Assembly (NCBI RefSeq): GCF_900163645.1
Contig: NZ_FUKM01000020.1
Location: forward strand, 1 to 64,000
DNA: 64,000 bases
DNA from: Halomonas citrativorans
GTDB lineage: Bacteria > Pseudomonadota > Gammaproteobacteria > Pseudomonadales > Halomonadaceae
Direction: 5' to 3'
Under the pieces are notes generated by a model that searched no databases, was not told the origin of the DNA, and saw nothing but the letters and a program-made list of their open reading frames with translations. The position numbers were made by a program, and so were the translations under genes. Below, in pieces: positions 47,005 to 55,649 of this stretch (its first letter is position 1; each line of letters opens with the position of its first letter).

Positions 47005-48375
47005 ATGGTTGAACGACTTTATACCCAGGATACGATTACTGCTCTGGCGACACCGCCTGGGCGTGGCGGCGTAGGGATTATTCGCGTCTCAGGACCTGCC
47101 TGCCGTGATATCGCAGAGTCCGTACTCGGCCACTGCCCGGCGCCTCGCCATGCCTATCACGGCCCCTTTAAGGGCGCTGATAGCATTATTGACGAAGGCA
47201 TTGCGCTGCTGTTCAACGGCCCTCACTCCTTTACCGGCGAAGATGTGCTGGAGCTGCAGGGGCACGGCGGCCCCATTATCATGGACATGCTGCTTGAGCG
47301 TTGTGTGGCCTTGGGCGCGCGGTTGGCGCGGCCTGGTGAGTTTTCCGAACGGGCCTTTCTCAATGACAAGCTCGACCTTGCCCAGGCCGAAGCAATTGCC
47401 GACTTGATTGATGCCACCTCGCGCTCAGCAGCGGAAAATGCCGTGCGTTCGCTGCAGGGTGAGTTTTCTACCCGCGTCTCCCACCTGGTTGAGCGGCTTA
47501 TCGAGTTACGTGTCTATGTAGAAGCCGCCATCGACTTTCCTGAAGAGGAGATCGACTTCCTGGCGGATGGTCATGTTGCAAAGCGTCTGGAAAGTGTTCA
47601 GCAAGCGCTTAGAGATGTGCGCAAAGCCGCCGGCCAAGGAGCGCTGTTACGCGAAGGCATGAACGTGGTCATTGCCGGTCGTCCCAATGCGGGTAAGTCC
47701 AGCCTGCTTAACGCGTTGACCGAACAAGAGACCGCCATTGTGACCGATATTGCAGGCACCACGCGGGACGTGCTGCGTGAGCACATCCATATCGATGGCA
47801 TGCCGCTACATATTATTGATACGGCGGGTTTGCGCGATACCCCGGACGCCGTTGAAAAAATCGGTGTCGCCCGCGCCTGGGCCGAGATCGAGAAAGCCGA
47901 CCGGGTACTGCTATTGGTGGACGCCTCTACCACGGAGGCTACCGACCCAATGATGATTTGGCCCGAGTTTGTCGCCCGCCTTCCTGATCAAAGCCGTTTA
48001 ACGTTGGTACGTAACAAAATCGATACCAGCGCTGAGCAAGCTGGAATTGATTTATCCACAGCCACTCCCACGCTTCGCCTTTCCGCCAAAACCGGTGCGG
48101 GTGTGGATAACCTAAAAAACCATTTGAAAACCGTGATGGGCTTTGCGGCAACCACCGAAGGACGCTTCTCCGCACGTCGGCGTCACCTGGATGCCCTCGA
48201 CCGGGCAATGGCAGCGCTTGATACCGGCCGTGCCCAGTTGGATGGCTACGGCGCTGGAGAATTGCTGGCCGAAGACCTACGCGACGCGCAGCAAGCACTG
48301 AGTGAAATTACCGGCGAGTTTAGCGCCGATGACTTGCTGGGCGAGATTTTTGGCAGTTTCTGCATCGGCAAGTAA
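47005..48375 (+). CDS. mnmE: tRNA uridine-5-carboxymethylaminomethyl modification GTPase MnmE
   Basis: MnmE with MnmG modifies the wobble uridine of several tRNAs. The 456-residue protein has the N-terminal folate-binding domain ([22 protein letters not shown]), a helical domain and an inserted G domain. That G domain has [20 protein letters not shown] and the NKID motif. The C-terminal FCIGK carries the catalytic Cys. ATG 47005 has GAGG seven bases upstream. mnmG is not next to it. Two perfect DnaA boxes in opposite orientation lie inside the gene (48052-48060 and 48102-48110). Confidence 0.96.
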   Translation: MVERLYTQDTITALATPPGRGGVGIIRVSGPACRDIAESVLGHCPAPRHAYHGPFKGADSIIDEGIALLFNGPHSFTGEDVLELQGHGGPIIMDMLLERCVALGARLARPGEFSERAFLNDKLDLAQAEAIADLIDATSRSAAENAVRSLQGEFSTRVSHLVERLIELRVYVEAAIDFPEEEIDFLADGHVAKRLESVQQALRDVRKAAGQGALLREGMNVVIAGRPNAGKSSLLNALTEQETAIVTDIAGTTRDVLREHIHIDGMPLHIIDTAGLRDTPDAVEKIGVARAWAEIEKADRVLLLVDASTTEATDPMMIWPEFVARLPDQSRLTLVRNKIDTSAEQAGIDLSTATPTLRLSAKTGAGVDNLKNHLKTVMGFAATTEGRFSARRRHLDALDRAMAALDTGRAQLDGYGAGELLAEDLRDAQQALSEITGEFSADDLLGEIFGSFCIGK

Positions 48376-48528
48376 TACGCTCACTTGTTGGATCGGCGGG
48401 GGCGGCATTGTTGTTCCACCGTAATCCTAACGTCAAATGGTTTAGAACGATGGTGGTACTGGAGCGTGTTAAAACCACGCAGGAGGTGATCTAGCGGGCA
48501 GCTTTCACTCAACGTTTATTGTGCCCAG

Positions 48529-49374
48529 CTACTCCTCAACCCACCACTGCGCATCAAAGCGGCTTTCACTTCCAAGGCAATGGGTTACCTCTGCCATTGC
48601 GGTCTTCAGGCGCTCATCAAGCCCCCAGGGCGGGTTAACGACCAACATACCGCTACCGTACATACCGTGCGTTTGCTCACCCGGCGCACGCAGCAAAAGC
48701 TCGCTGCGCCATATTTTGCGAATACCGCTTGCCTTTAGCCCGTCCAATAACGCGTGATGATGCCCGGCGGGTAGCAGGGGATACCAAATCAGTAGTATGG
48801 CGTGGCGCGCCTTTTCAAGCGTGTATATCGCCGTATCAACCACCTCCTGGTACTCTGCTTTACGCTCAAAACTAGGGTCAATCAATACACAAAGCCGCGG
48901 GGTAGACACCGGCAGCATGGCCGTTAAACCTGCTAAACCGTCGCCATAAATACGTTTTGCCTGAGGAGGAAGCGACTGCGTGTTCAAGTGCTCATGCTCA
49001 CCCGGGTGAAGCTCAAAAAGGCGCAGCTTATCGTGCTCGCGCAGTGATTGGCTTAGCCACCATGGGGAGCCGGGATAGTGCGTTAACGCACTGGTACCAG
49101 ACTGAACGCTGGTGACGGCATTTAACCAATCACAGAGTAACGGGTCGGTGAGCACCTCGCGTTCGTGCCATAGTGGCCAAATGCCCTCACGGTACTCCTG
49201 AAGCCGCTGCGTCTCTTTGGTGGCTAGCGGATAAAGTCCTCTTCCCGCATGCGTATCTATATATGTAATAGGTGTTTTTTTACGTAATAGATAATCAACG
49301 ACGGCGTAGAGCGTCAAATGCTTGTGTACATCGGCAAAATTACCGGCGTGATAGGCGTGTTGATAAGACAGCAT
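48529..49374 (-). CDS. rlmJ: 23S rRNA (adenine-2030-N6)-methyltransferase RlmJ
   Basis: RlmJ methylates A2030 of 23S rRNA. The 281-residue protein begins MLSYQHAYHAGNFADVHKH and continues with ITYIDTHAGRGLYPL, the SAM-binding region. It has FELHPGEHEHL, the YGDGLAGL loop and the catalytic-type LIDPSFERKAEY (DPxF/Y) motif. Its frame, length and signature match E. coli YhiR/RlmJ. It is transcribed toward mnmE and lies downstream of the terminator of the lipoprotein gene. Confidence 0.93.
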   Translation of the reverse strand: MLSYQHAYHAGNFADVHKHLTLYAVVDYLLRKKTPITYIDTHAGRGLYPLATKETQRLQEYREGIWPLWHEREVLTDPLLCDWLNAVTSVQSGTSALTHYPGSPWWLSQSLREHDKLRLFELHPGEHEHLNTQSLPPQAKRIYGDGLAGLTAMLPVSTPRLCVLIDPSFERKAEYQEVVDTAIYTLEKARHAILLIWYPLLPAGHHHALLDGLKASGIRKIWRSELLLRAPGEQTHGMYGSGMLVVNPPWGLDERLKTAMAEVTHCLGSESRFDAQWWVEE

Positions 49375-49397
49375 GGTAACTCGCAGATAAGTGAACG

Positions 49398-49430
49398 AAA
49401 AAAAGCCCGCTATGGATCATAGCGGGCTTT
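49398..49430 (-). terminator. Intrinsic terminator of the OmpA-family lipoprotein gene
   Basis: A 13-bp perfect stem (49402-49414 with 49418-49430) closes a three-base loop. On the minus strand it runs into a T-run (the A-run at 49398-49404), 32 bases past the gene's stop. Confidence 0.85.
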
Positions 49431-49462
49431 AAACGGTAATGCGCGGGGGAGTTATGTCTTAC

Positions 49463-50137
49463 TTAGCCCTGGCCGTTACCGATTGGCGTCAGGGTGATTT
49501 CAACCCGACGGTTTTGCGCCCGGCCCTGGTCGGTATCGTTGCTGGCAACCGGCTGGTTAGCACCGTATCCCATGGTGTTAAGACGCGAGGAGGATACCCC
49601 GTTTTGGCTTAAGTAGTTGCCCACTGACTGAGCTCGGCGCTCAGAGAGACGCTGATTGTAGCTGGCATCCCCGGTGCTATCGGTGAAGCCGGCAATATTA
49701 ACCCGCGTATCGGTGTATTGCTTGAGCACGTTAGCCACTTCATTGAGCGCGCTACGCGCATCGCCGGTTAGATCTGAGGAGTCAAACCCGAACGTTACGC
49801 TGCTGGGCATATTCAGTACGATATCGTCGCCGCGACGGTCGATTTCAATGCGCGAGCCCTGCAGGTTTTGGCGAAGCTCCTGCTCCTGACGGTCCATGTA
49901 AACGCCTATACCGGCACCCGCAGCAGCGCCCACGGCAGCACCAATCAAGGCACGATCACGACGGCTGGTACTTCCGCTACCCGAAAGTGCACCCGCAGCC
50001 GCGCCTACCGCCGCGCCAATCCCTGTTCCCATGCCGGTCGATGAACGTTGTGTCTGGCCACCATAAGGATCAGAGGTGGCACAACCTGCCACTAAAATCG
50101 CAGCAGCCAATGGGGTCAGTAGTCGAGAAATACGCAT
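49463..50137 (-). CDS. OmpA-family outer-membrane lipoprotein with glycine zipper (YiaD-like)
   Basis: A 224-residue lipoprotein: signal peptide with lipobox LVAGC (lipidated Cys near residue 19). Two glycine-zipper stretches follow (GIGAAVGAAAGALSG and GAAVGAAAGAGIGVYMD, about residues 38-85), and then a C-terminal OmpA peptidoglycan-binding domain (VTFGFDSSDL, IAGFTDSTGDASYN, LSERRAQSVGNYL, GYGANQPVASN). It likely tethers the outer membrane to peptidoglycan. ATG 50137 follows AAGGAG by six bases. It has its own terminator. Confidence 0.9.
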   Translation of the reverse strand: MRISRLLTPLAAAILVAGCATSDPYGGQTQRSSTGMGTGIGAAVGAAAGALSGSGSTSRRDRALIGAAVGAAAGAGIGVYMDRQEQELRQNLQGSRIEIDRRGDDIVLNMPSSVTFGFDSSDLTGDARSALNEVANVLKQYTDTRVNIAGFTDSTGDASYNQRLSERRAQSVGNYLSQNGVSSSRLNTMGYGANQPVASNDTDQGRAQNRRVEITLTPIGNGQG

Positions 50138-50168
50138 CACTCACTCCTTGTATATTTTTGCGCTTGAA

Positions 50169-51335
50169 TTATTCGTCGCTGATAAAGGCCAGCAACTCAT
50201 TCAAGAATAATAGACCTTGAGGCGATGCACGCAGCTTTTCGGGCATTTCCATCAAAAGTCCTTTTTTGGCGGCCGTGTGTAAACGCGCTAAAAGTGCTTC
50301 CTGCGGCTGGCCGGTATGCGCCGACCACGTATGCATGGCAACGCCTTCGGTTAAGCGAAGCGCATTCATGGAAAACTCAAGTGGCAACTCGTCCCCCGCG
50401 ATAGGCTGCTTGCCCGCCAGGAAACCGCGTGGGTCATTATCACGCCGTAAGTAAGCATCCGGCTGGCGCGTTTTCCAGCGCCGCTCAATATGCCACTGCC
50501 CTTGCGGATCAATCGTCGTCAGCTTGCCGTGTGCACCGGCGCCAATGCCCAGATAGTCGCCAAACTGCCAATAGTTGAGATTATGCCGGCTCTGCTTACC
50601 AGGTTTTGCATAGGCTGAAATTTCGTAGCGTTCAAAGCCTGCCTGCTCCAGTCGCTGATGACCAAGCTCCTGAATATCCCAAAGCGCCTCCTCTTCAGGC
50701 AGAACAGGTGGCTGAGAATGAAACGCGGTATTCGGCTCAAGGGTTAGCTGATACCAGGAGAGATGATCCGGCGACAGCGCAAGCGCCTGGTCAATATCCT
50801 CAAGCGCCAGGGAGGGCGTCTGGCCAGGCAAGCCATGCATCAGGTCGATATTAATATTATCAAACCCCGCCGCACGCGCCTGGCCTACCGCAGTAATAGC
50901 CTCTTCACCGCCGTGAATACGCCCCAATGCCTTCAACTGAGCGGGCTGAAAGCTTTGAATACCCAACGAGAGACGATTGATGCCCGCCTCGCGGTAGCCC
51001 GTAAAGCGTGCCTGCTCGGTAGTGCCAGGATTCGCCTCCATGGTGATTTCTATATTGGGCGCGAAGGGCAAACGTAGGCGTATTCCACTAAACAGCCGTT
51101 CAAAGAACGCGGGCGACATCAGGCTTGGCGTACCGCCACCAATAAAGATGGTCTGAATCTGACGGCCAGCGGCTAATGCCAGATCGCCATCCAGATCATG
51201 AAGTAGTGCCTTTAAATAAGCCGCTTCGGGTAACTCACCGTCAGGTTCATGAGAGTTAAAGTCACAATAAGGGCACTTGCGTACGCACCAGGGCGTATGA
51301 ATATAGAGCGATAACGGAGGTAATGGCTTAGCCAT
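50169..51335 (-). CDS. hemW: Radical SAM heme chaperone HemW
   Basis: HemW is a heme-binding radical SAM protein thought to deliver heme to respiratory enzymes; it was earlier misnamed oxygen-independent coproporphyrinogen oxidase. The 388-residue protein has SLYIHTPWCVRKCPYCDFNSH with the CX3CX2C cluster motif, IFIGGGTPSL, EANPGT, RLSLGIQSF and the later NINIDLMHGLPGQ. ATG 51335 gives the family start and overlaps the rdgB stop by eight bases, so the two are coupled. Confidence 0.93.
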   Translation of the reverse strand: MAKPLPPLSLYIHTPWCVRKCPYCDFNSHEPDGELPEAAYLKALLHDLDGDLALAAGRQIQTIFIGGGTPSLMSPAFFERLFSGIRLRLPFAPNIEITMEANPGTTEQARFTGYREAGINRLSLGIQSFQPAQLKALGRIHGGEEAITAVGQARAAGFDNINIDLMHGLPGQTPSLALEDIDQALALSPDHLSWYQLTLEPNTAFHSQPPVLPEEEALWDIQELGHQRLEQAGFERYEISAYAKPGKQSRHNLNYWQFGDYLGIGAGAHGKLTTIDPQGQWHIERRWKTRQPDAYLRRDNDPRGFLAGKQPIAGDELPLEFSMNALRLTEGVAMHTWSAHTGQPQEALLARLHTAAKKGLLMEMPEKLRASPQGLLFLNELLAFISDE

Positions 51336-51936
51336 GTGCCACCTTAAGTATATCAACCAATCCTTGAAGCGCCCGCCCACGGTGGCTTAGCCGATTCTTT
51401 AATTCACTGGGTAATTCCGCCACGCTCATTCCCTGGTCGGGTAGCCAGAACAGCGGGTCATAGCCAAAGCCCCGCTCTCCGCGTGGATGAGCAAGTAACT
51501 CCCCTTCCCAGCTGTGCTGAACAATCACCGGTACCGGATCAGCAGGATGGCGCAAATACACCAGCACGCACCAGTAACGCCCGGTGCGCTGGCCTTCTGC
51601 ACAGTCGCTAAGCGCGGCCAGCAGTTTTTCATTGTTACGCTGATCGCTTTTCGGCTCACCAGCGTAACGCGCGGAATAAATCCCCGGCGCTCCTGAAAGC
51701 GCATCGACTTCTAAACCGGAGTCATCGGCAAGTGCCGGTAAGCCGCTAACCCGGCTCGCCTCACGCGCTTTTAACAGGGCATTTTCAACAAAGGTTAACC
51801 CCGTTTCCTCGACATCATATACGCCAAAATCTGCCTGCGGGCGAACATCCAACCCCAATGGGGCCAGCAGTTGATTGAACTCTTTAAGCTTTCCCGCATT
51901 GCCGCTTGCTAAAACAAGGGTATTTACCGTGGCCAT
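51328..51936 (-). CDS. rdgB: dITP/XTP pyrophosphatase (RdgB/Ham1)
   Basis: RdgB hydrolyses non-canonical purine triphosphates and keeps them out of DNA. The 202-residue protein has LVLASGNAGKLKEFNQLL, ETGLTFVENALLKAREAS, ADDSGLEVDALSGAPGIYSARYAG and GFGYDPLFWLP, the complete Ham1 signature. ATG 51936 has GGAG about eight bases upstream. It is the first gene of rdgB-hemW and is divergent from csgD. Confidence 0.95.
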   Translation of the reverse strand: MATVNTLVLASGNAGKLKEFNQLLAPLGLDVRPQADFGVYDVEETGLTFVENALLKAREASRVSGLPALADDSGLEVDALSGAPGIYSARYAGEPKSDQRNNEKLLAALSDCAEGQRTGRYWCVLVYLRHPADPVPVIVQHSWEGELLAHPRGERGFGYDPLFWLPDQGMSVAELPSELKNRLSHRGRALQGLVDILKVAHG

Positions 51937-52215
51937 CACATTTTCTCCAAACGTCAGCCTGTAAGTGTACGCCTAACAAAATCGTACTATGGCTAGCAAA
52001 ATGTTACCAAATGTACATAAGGATTTGATTAACAAACAACATCTATTTATTTATTACATCATTAAAAACATATATTTATATTAAACTCATTGTTTTATAT
52101 CTTAAAGGGAGCGAATTATTTTAAAAAAATACTAGTAACAAAACTTTACGAAACTACACTTATAGGCAACACTTATTTCGTCGTTAGCTCACTCCTCCTT
52201 ACCAAAGGCCTTAAC
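51937..52215 (+). promoter_or_regulatory. AT-rich regulatory region upstream of csgD
   Basis: About 280 bases between rdgB and csgD contain no convincing gene and are very AT-rich, with several TATATT/TTATAT runs from 52060 to 52110. By analogy with E. coli csgD, whose promoter integrates many regulators such as OmpR, H-NS and IHF, this is probably the main control region of the curli genes. I cannot pick a single promoter. Confidence 0.5.
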
Positions 52216-52902
52216 ATGAAAAGGGAACCGTCCTCCGACTTGGTGTATATCTTGACCGAGCAGAGTCCTCAATCTCAGCTTTTTGCGGAATACTTAAATA
52301 AACGCACCGGCTATCAGGTGAGCATTTACTCGCGTCATTCGGCCCTGTCTGCGGATACACCAGGAAAGCTGCTGCTTCTCATCGATAGCGATCACATCAA
52401 TAGCGATGCACTGCCTGAATGGCAGGACCAGCTACCTGAAGCGTTATCAAAAGCAACGCTTGCCGCGTTCAATATTCGCAACATGAACCATGCGTTAGAG
52501 GCGCTTTCCTGTGCTCATTTAAAAGGCGTTTTTTATCGTGAACAGAGCCTGGAGATTATTTGCAAAGGCGTTCACGCCTTGCTCGACGGTGAGCTATGGA
52601 TGTCGCGTGAATTAATGGCTCGGCTGATTCTTTTTTATCGTAAATCACAGAACAACGCGTTTAGACCTACTTGCGGACTAACAAACCGAGAAATTGAAAT
52701 TATTTCGTTACTAAAAGCAGGCTCTTCCAACCAACAAATTGCTGATCGACTATTTGTTAGCGAGCATACGGTTAAGTCACATCTTTATAATATATTTCGC
52801 AAGATAAATGTGCATAACCGTATACAGGCTTTGAACTGGATTCATCAAAATCTAGGCCCTATTCTTCCGGCTATTGATAAACCCCGTGGGCTAAAAAACT
52901 AA
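52216..52902 (+). CDS. csgD: CsgD-like LuxR-family transcriptional regulator
   Basis: CsgD switches on curli, and in enterobacteria also cellulose. The 228-residue protein has a receiver-like N-terminal domain (LVYILTEQSPQSQLFAEYL, LLLIDSDHIN, LKGVFYREQSLEIICKGVHALLDGE). The LuxR helix-turn-helix at about 155-215 is LTNREIEIISLLKAGSSNQ, ADRLFVSEHTVKSHLYNIF. The GVFY and GEL(W) features are shared with E. coli CsgD. ATG 52216 follows AAGG by eight bases; a longer in-frame extension starting at 52090 lacks homology. csgEFG follow. Confidence 0.9.
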   Translation: MKREPSSDLVYILTEQSPQSQLFAEYLNKRTGYQVSIYSRHSALSADTPGKLLLLIDSDHINSDALPEWQDQLPEALSKATLAAFNIRNMNHALEALSCAHLKGVFYREQSLEIICKGVHALLDGELWMSRELMARLILFYRKSQNNAFRPTCGLTNREIEIISLLKAGSSNQQIADRLFVSEHTVKSHLYNIFRKINVHNRIQALNWIHQNLGPILPAIDKPRGLKN

Positions 52903-52928
52903 TAGTACAACTAGCTTGAGGTTATATC

Positions 52929-53447
52929 ATGATGTCATTTCGTCGTTGTTTAACACCACTCTGCGTACTTCTACTGTTTTTTTTATCGCCACTAATGGCC
53001 AGTGAAACACTCTCCCAGGAAGATGCTGAGCGATTAAACGAACAAAAAGAAATTGATTCTATTAATCAATTATCGAGCCCCGATGGTCCTGAAATAGAAA
53101 GTATTAAAAGCGCCAGCAGCGAGCTGACCGGAGTGATGGTAGACCGCACTATTACCATGGCAGGAAAGACGTTTTACCGTGCCTTTAGCCAGCGCGCTAT
53201 GGACAACCTGATTATTGGCAATGCCACCATCACAATCCAAGAACGACCCGATGCTCGCTGGGGCAGCCAAATATGGGTGATGGATGGAAATCGTATGTAT
53301 TTTCGCACACAGCTTTCTCCAAGGATCAATGAAGCGGATCGCGCCGCAGGAGAAGCGGTAAAAATCGTCGAAGAAGCGCTGCTACGCCAACAAATAGCGT
53401 CAGCGTTAACCCCCGACAAAGACCTGGGAAGAGAGGAGATACGTTAA
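52929..53447 (+). CDS. csgE: Curli assembly factor CsgE
   Basis: CsgE caps the periplasmic side of the CsgG pore and guides subunits. The 172-residue protein has a signal peptide (LLLFFLSPLMAS) and the family core: GVMVDRTITMAGKTFYRAFSQ, the TITIQERPDARWGSQIWV strand and the ALLRQQIASAL end. GAGG sits seven bases before ATG 52929. Its TAA overlaps the csgF ATG. Confidence 0.93.
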   Translation: MMSFRRCLTPLCVLLLFFLSPLMASETLSQEDAERLNEQKEIDSINQLSSPDGPEIESIKSASSELTGVMVDRTITMAGKTFYRAFSQRAMDNLIIGNATITIQERPDARWGSQIWVMDGNRMYFRTQLSPRINEADRAAGEAVKIVEEALLRQQIASALTPDKDLGREEIR

Positions 53448-53869
53448 TGAACGCTATAAAAACTACCCAACACACGTTGCTAGCCATAGCGCTGAGCACG
53501 CTGATAGCGCCAGTGGCCTCTGCCGGTGAATTGATTTATCGCCCCCTGAACCCCTCTTTTGGTGGTGACCCCTTTATGGGCAGTTATCTATTGGGTAAAG
53601 CTCAATCGCAAGATACCAATAAAGACCCGGATTCAAGAAGCATTGAACCAATCTCCTCCACCGAACGACTTATTCAAAACCTGGAGAGCCGTTTAATCTC
53701 ACAACTTATTTCAGATGTTGGCTCCGGCGATGTCGGTGAAGGGTCTTTTGACAGCGGTGAATTTAGTGTGGTTGTACGCGATGAAGGTGGGCAATTGATT
53801 GTACGCGTTATTGATAAAGTGACCGGCGATGTGACAAATATCAGCGTTGGTGGCTTATTTAACCCTTAA
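53447..53869 (+). CDS. csgF: Curli assembly protein CsgF
   Basis: CsgF extends the CsgG pore outside the cell and helps place the nucleator. The 140-residue protein has a signal peptide (cleavage after VASA) followed by the family hallmark ELIYRPLNPSFGGDPFMGSYLLGKAQ. The C-terminal beta part is SVVVRDEGGQLIVRVIDKVTG. AGGAG lies eight bases before the ATG. One-base overlap with csgE. Confidence 0.93.
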   Translation: MNAIKTTQHTLLAIALSTLIAPVASAGELIYRPLNPSFGGDPFMGSYLLGKAQSQDTNKDPDSRSIEPISSTERLIQNLESRLISQLISDVGSGDVGEGSFDSGEFSVVVRDEGGQLIVRVIDKVTGDVTNISVGGLFNP

Positions 53870-53964
53870 TCATTGAACCTACTCCAGTCACGAAACTTAA
53901 TAACCAAAAACCAATAAGGCCTTAAAAGCCTCTCTCATATCCTAGATGCAGTCAGGGGAACATC

Positions 53965-54795
53965 ATGAAATTCATTGCTTCACTTATAATGCTTGCGCTG
54001 CTCAGCGGATGTGTGGGCATGGTCGCAAACTCTGAAAATTTAGAAGGCGCTGAGGCTACGCTTACGCCCCGAGGGGCAACCTATCAGGATCTCATTTCAT
54101 TGCCACCACCTGCCGGCAAAATTTTTGTATCGGTTTATGATTTTAGAGATCAAACCGGGCAATATCGGCCCGCCCCAGCCAGCACGTTTTCAACAGCGGT
54201 TACCCAAGGTGCAGCGGCAATGCTAACCGGTGCACTGGCCGACTCGGGCTGGTTTATTCCCCTTGAGCGGGTGGGGTTACAAAACCTGCTCACTGAGCGA
54301 CGCATCATTCGTGCAGAATTTGAGCGCTTTGGCCAACCCGACTCGCTTCCTTCACTACGCGCGGCCTCGGTAATGCTGGAAGGCGGCATTATTGCGTATG
54401 AATCCAACGTGCGAACAGGGGGAGCTGGCGCTGAGTACTTTGGTATTGGCGCCTCAGGGCAGTATCAGGTTGACCAAGTAACGGTTAACTTGCGAGCCGT
54501 CGAGATATCTACAGGTGAAGTACTCGCTAACGTCACTACAACAAAAACCATCTACTCCAAAGAGTTAAGAGCTGGTATTTATCGATTTATTGATTTCCGA
54601 CGTTTATTAGAAGCTGAAGCAGGCATTACCACGAATGAACCTGTTCAATTAGCGGTCATGTCGGCCATTGAATCTGCCGTTATTCATTTAGTAGCTCGTG
54701 GCGTTGAGAATAGCCTTTGGAACCTCTCAAACGGCGTAAACTTTCGGGAAACTATTTTATCTGATTACTTAACTTCACCGACTCCAATGCTATAA
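53965..54795 (+). CDS. csgG: Curli secretion channel lipoprotein CsgG
   Basis: CsgG is the nonameric outer-membrane pore through which curli subunits are secreted. The 276-residue lipoprotein has a lipobox (LLSGC), KIFVSVYDFRDQTGQY, TQGAAAMLTGALADSGWFIPLER, the LLTERRIIRAEF segment and the transmembrane-hairpin region GAGAEYFGIGASGQYQVDQVTVNLRAV. Length is close to the E. coli protein. A 95-base gap separates it from csgF; a terminator follows. Confidence 0.95.
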   Translation: MKFIASLIMLALLSGCVGMVANSENLEGAEATLTPRGATYQDLISLPPPAGKIFVSVYDFRDQTGQYRPAPASTFSTAVTQGAAAMLTGALADSGWFIPLERVGLQNLLTERRIIRAEFERFGQPDSLPSLRAASVMLEGGIIAYESNVRTGGAGAEYFGIGASGQYQVDQVTVNLRAVEISTGEVLANVTTTKTIYSKELRAGIYRFIDFRRLLEAEAGITTNEPVQLAVMSAIESAVIHLVARGVENSLWNLSNGVNFRETILSDYLTSPTPML

Positions 54796-54861
54796 GAAAT
54801 GTTCTCCATAAAAAAAGCCATCTATTATGACTGAAAGGTTCAGCGAAACGGAACTTCCCCC

Positions 54862-54891
54862 CGGCTTAGCGTAAGCTAAGCCGATTTCTTT
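54862..54891 (+). terminator. Intrinsic terminator after csgG
   Basis: CGGCTTAGC (54862-54870) pairs with 54875-54883 around a GTAA tetraloop and is followed by ATTTCTTT. It would separate csgDEFG from csgBA. Confidence 0.75.
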
Positions 54892-55062
54892 ATAGTTAAA
54901 ACAATCTGCCATTTAAACGTATGAGAAAGATCATTAATAAGGCATAAAAAAGCACTAATAAATACGTCATTTAAATAATAAAAAGATGGATGGCGAAAAA
55001 TTAAAAAAAGTCCAAACTCAATGTACCAAAGTAAAATAACACCAACATTGAGAGCTGAAAAA

Positions 55063-55590
55063 ATGATCCGCAAACTCACTAGCATTCATTATTTCTCAGC
55101 GTTACTTCAAAAAGTAAACGTTAATACTGTTTTGTTAATGACGATACTTTTATTCGTTACAGGGCATGCTAGTGCGGAAACAAACCGTATTGAGCAATAT
55201 TTCAATCAGGTTGACCCACACACCCACCAAGGCAACTACAGCATTATTTCTCAGATAGGTAATAACAACAGGGCAACGGTTAAACAATCTTACTCTGCTG
55301 CTTACCAGGCCGGTAACTTCTCGCATATCAGCCAATACGGTAATAAGAACACAGCCTCAATCACTCAAATTGGTGCTAGAAATTACGGCGTTATTCTTCA
55401 AGACGGTAATTATCACAACACCCAAATAAGCCAGTCCGGGAGCCAGCAAGAACAGGCAACATATGTTTCCCAGACAGGATTAAGAAGCGACATACACGTT
55501 TCACAATCGGGGAGTGGCTATCGCAGCATAGGCATAGAACAGCAAGCATTCTCTGGCTATACACGACCAGTCACCGTCGAAACCTACTGA
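55063..55590 (+). CDS. csgB: CsgB-like minor curlin (nucleator)
   Basis: A 175-residue secreted protein with a long N-terminal leader (hydrophobic VLLMTILLFVTGHASA, cleavage likely after HASA) and curlin-type repeats. These are imperfect repeats of about 22 residues with Gln-x-Gly-x-Asn spacing (IISQIGNNNRATVKQ, HISQYGNKNTASITQ, VILQDGNYHNTQISQ). Arg- and Tyr-rich variants near the end fit CsgB rather than CsgA. ATG 55063 is chosen; an ATG at 55021 would add a poor leader. It directly precedes csgA. Confidence 0.85.
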   Translation: MIRKLTSIHYFSALLQKVNVNTVLLMTILLFVTGHASAETNRIEQYFNQVDPHTHQGNYSIISQIGNNNRATVKQSYSAAYQAGNFSHISQYGNKNTASITQIGARNYGVILQDGNYHNTQISQSGSQQEQATYVSQTGLRSDIHVSQSGSGYRSIGIEQQAFSGYTRPVTVETY

Positions 55591-55649
55591 GCAATACTTC
55601 TGTTGTCTCAGTAACAACCAAAGCAAGCATAACAGGATGGGGAAACATC

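Noticed and set aside
52090..52215. In-frame 42-codon extension upstream of csgD
   Set aside because: The extension is AT-rich, has no homology to CsgD N-termini as I recall them, and ATG 52216 has a better ribosome-binding site and the expected length.
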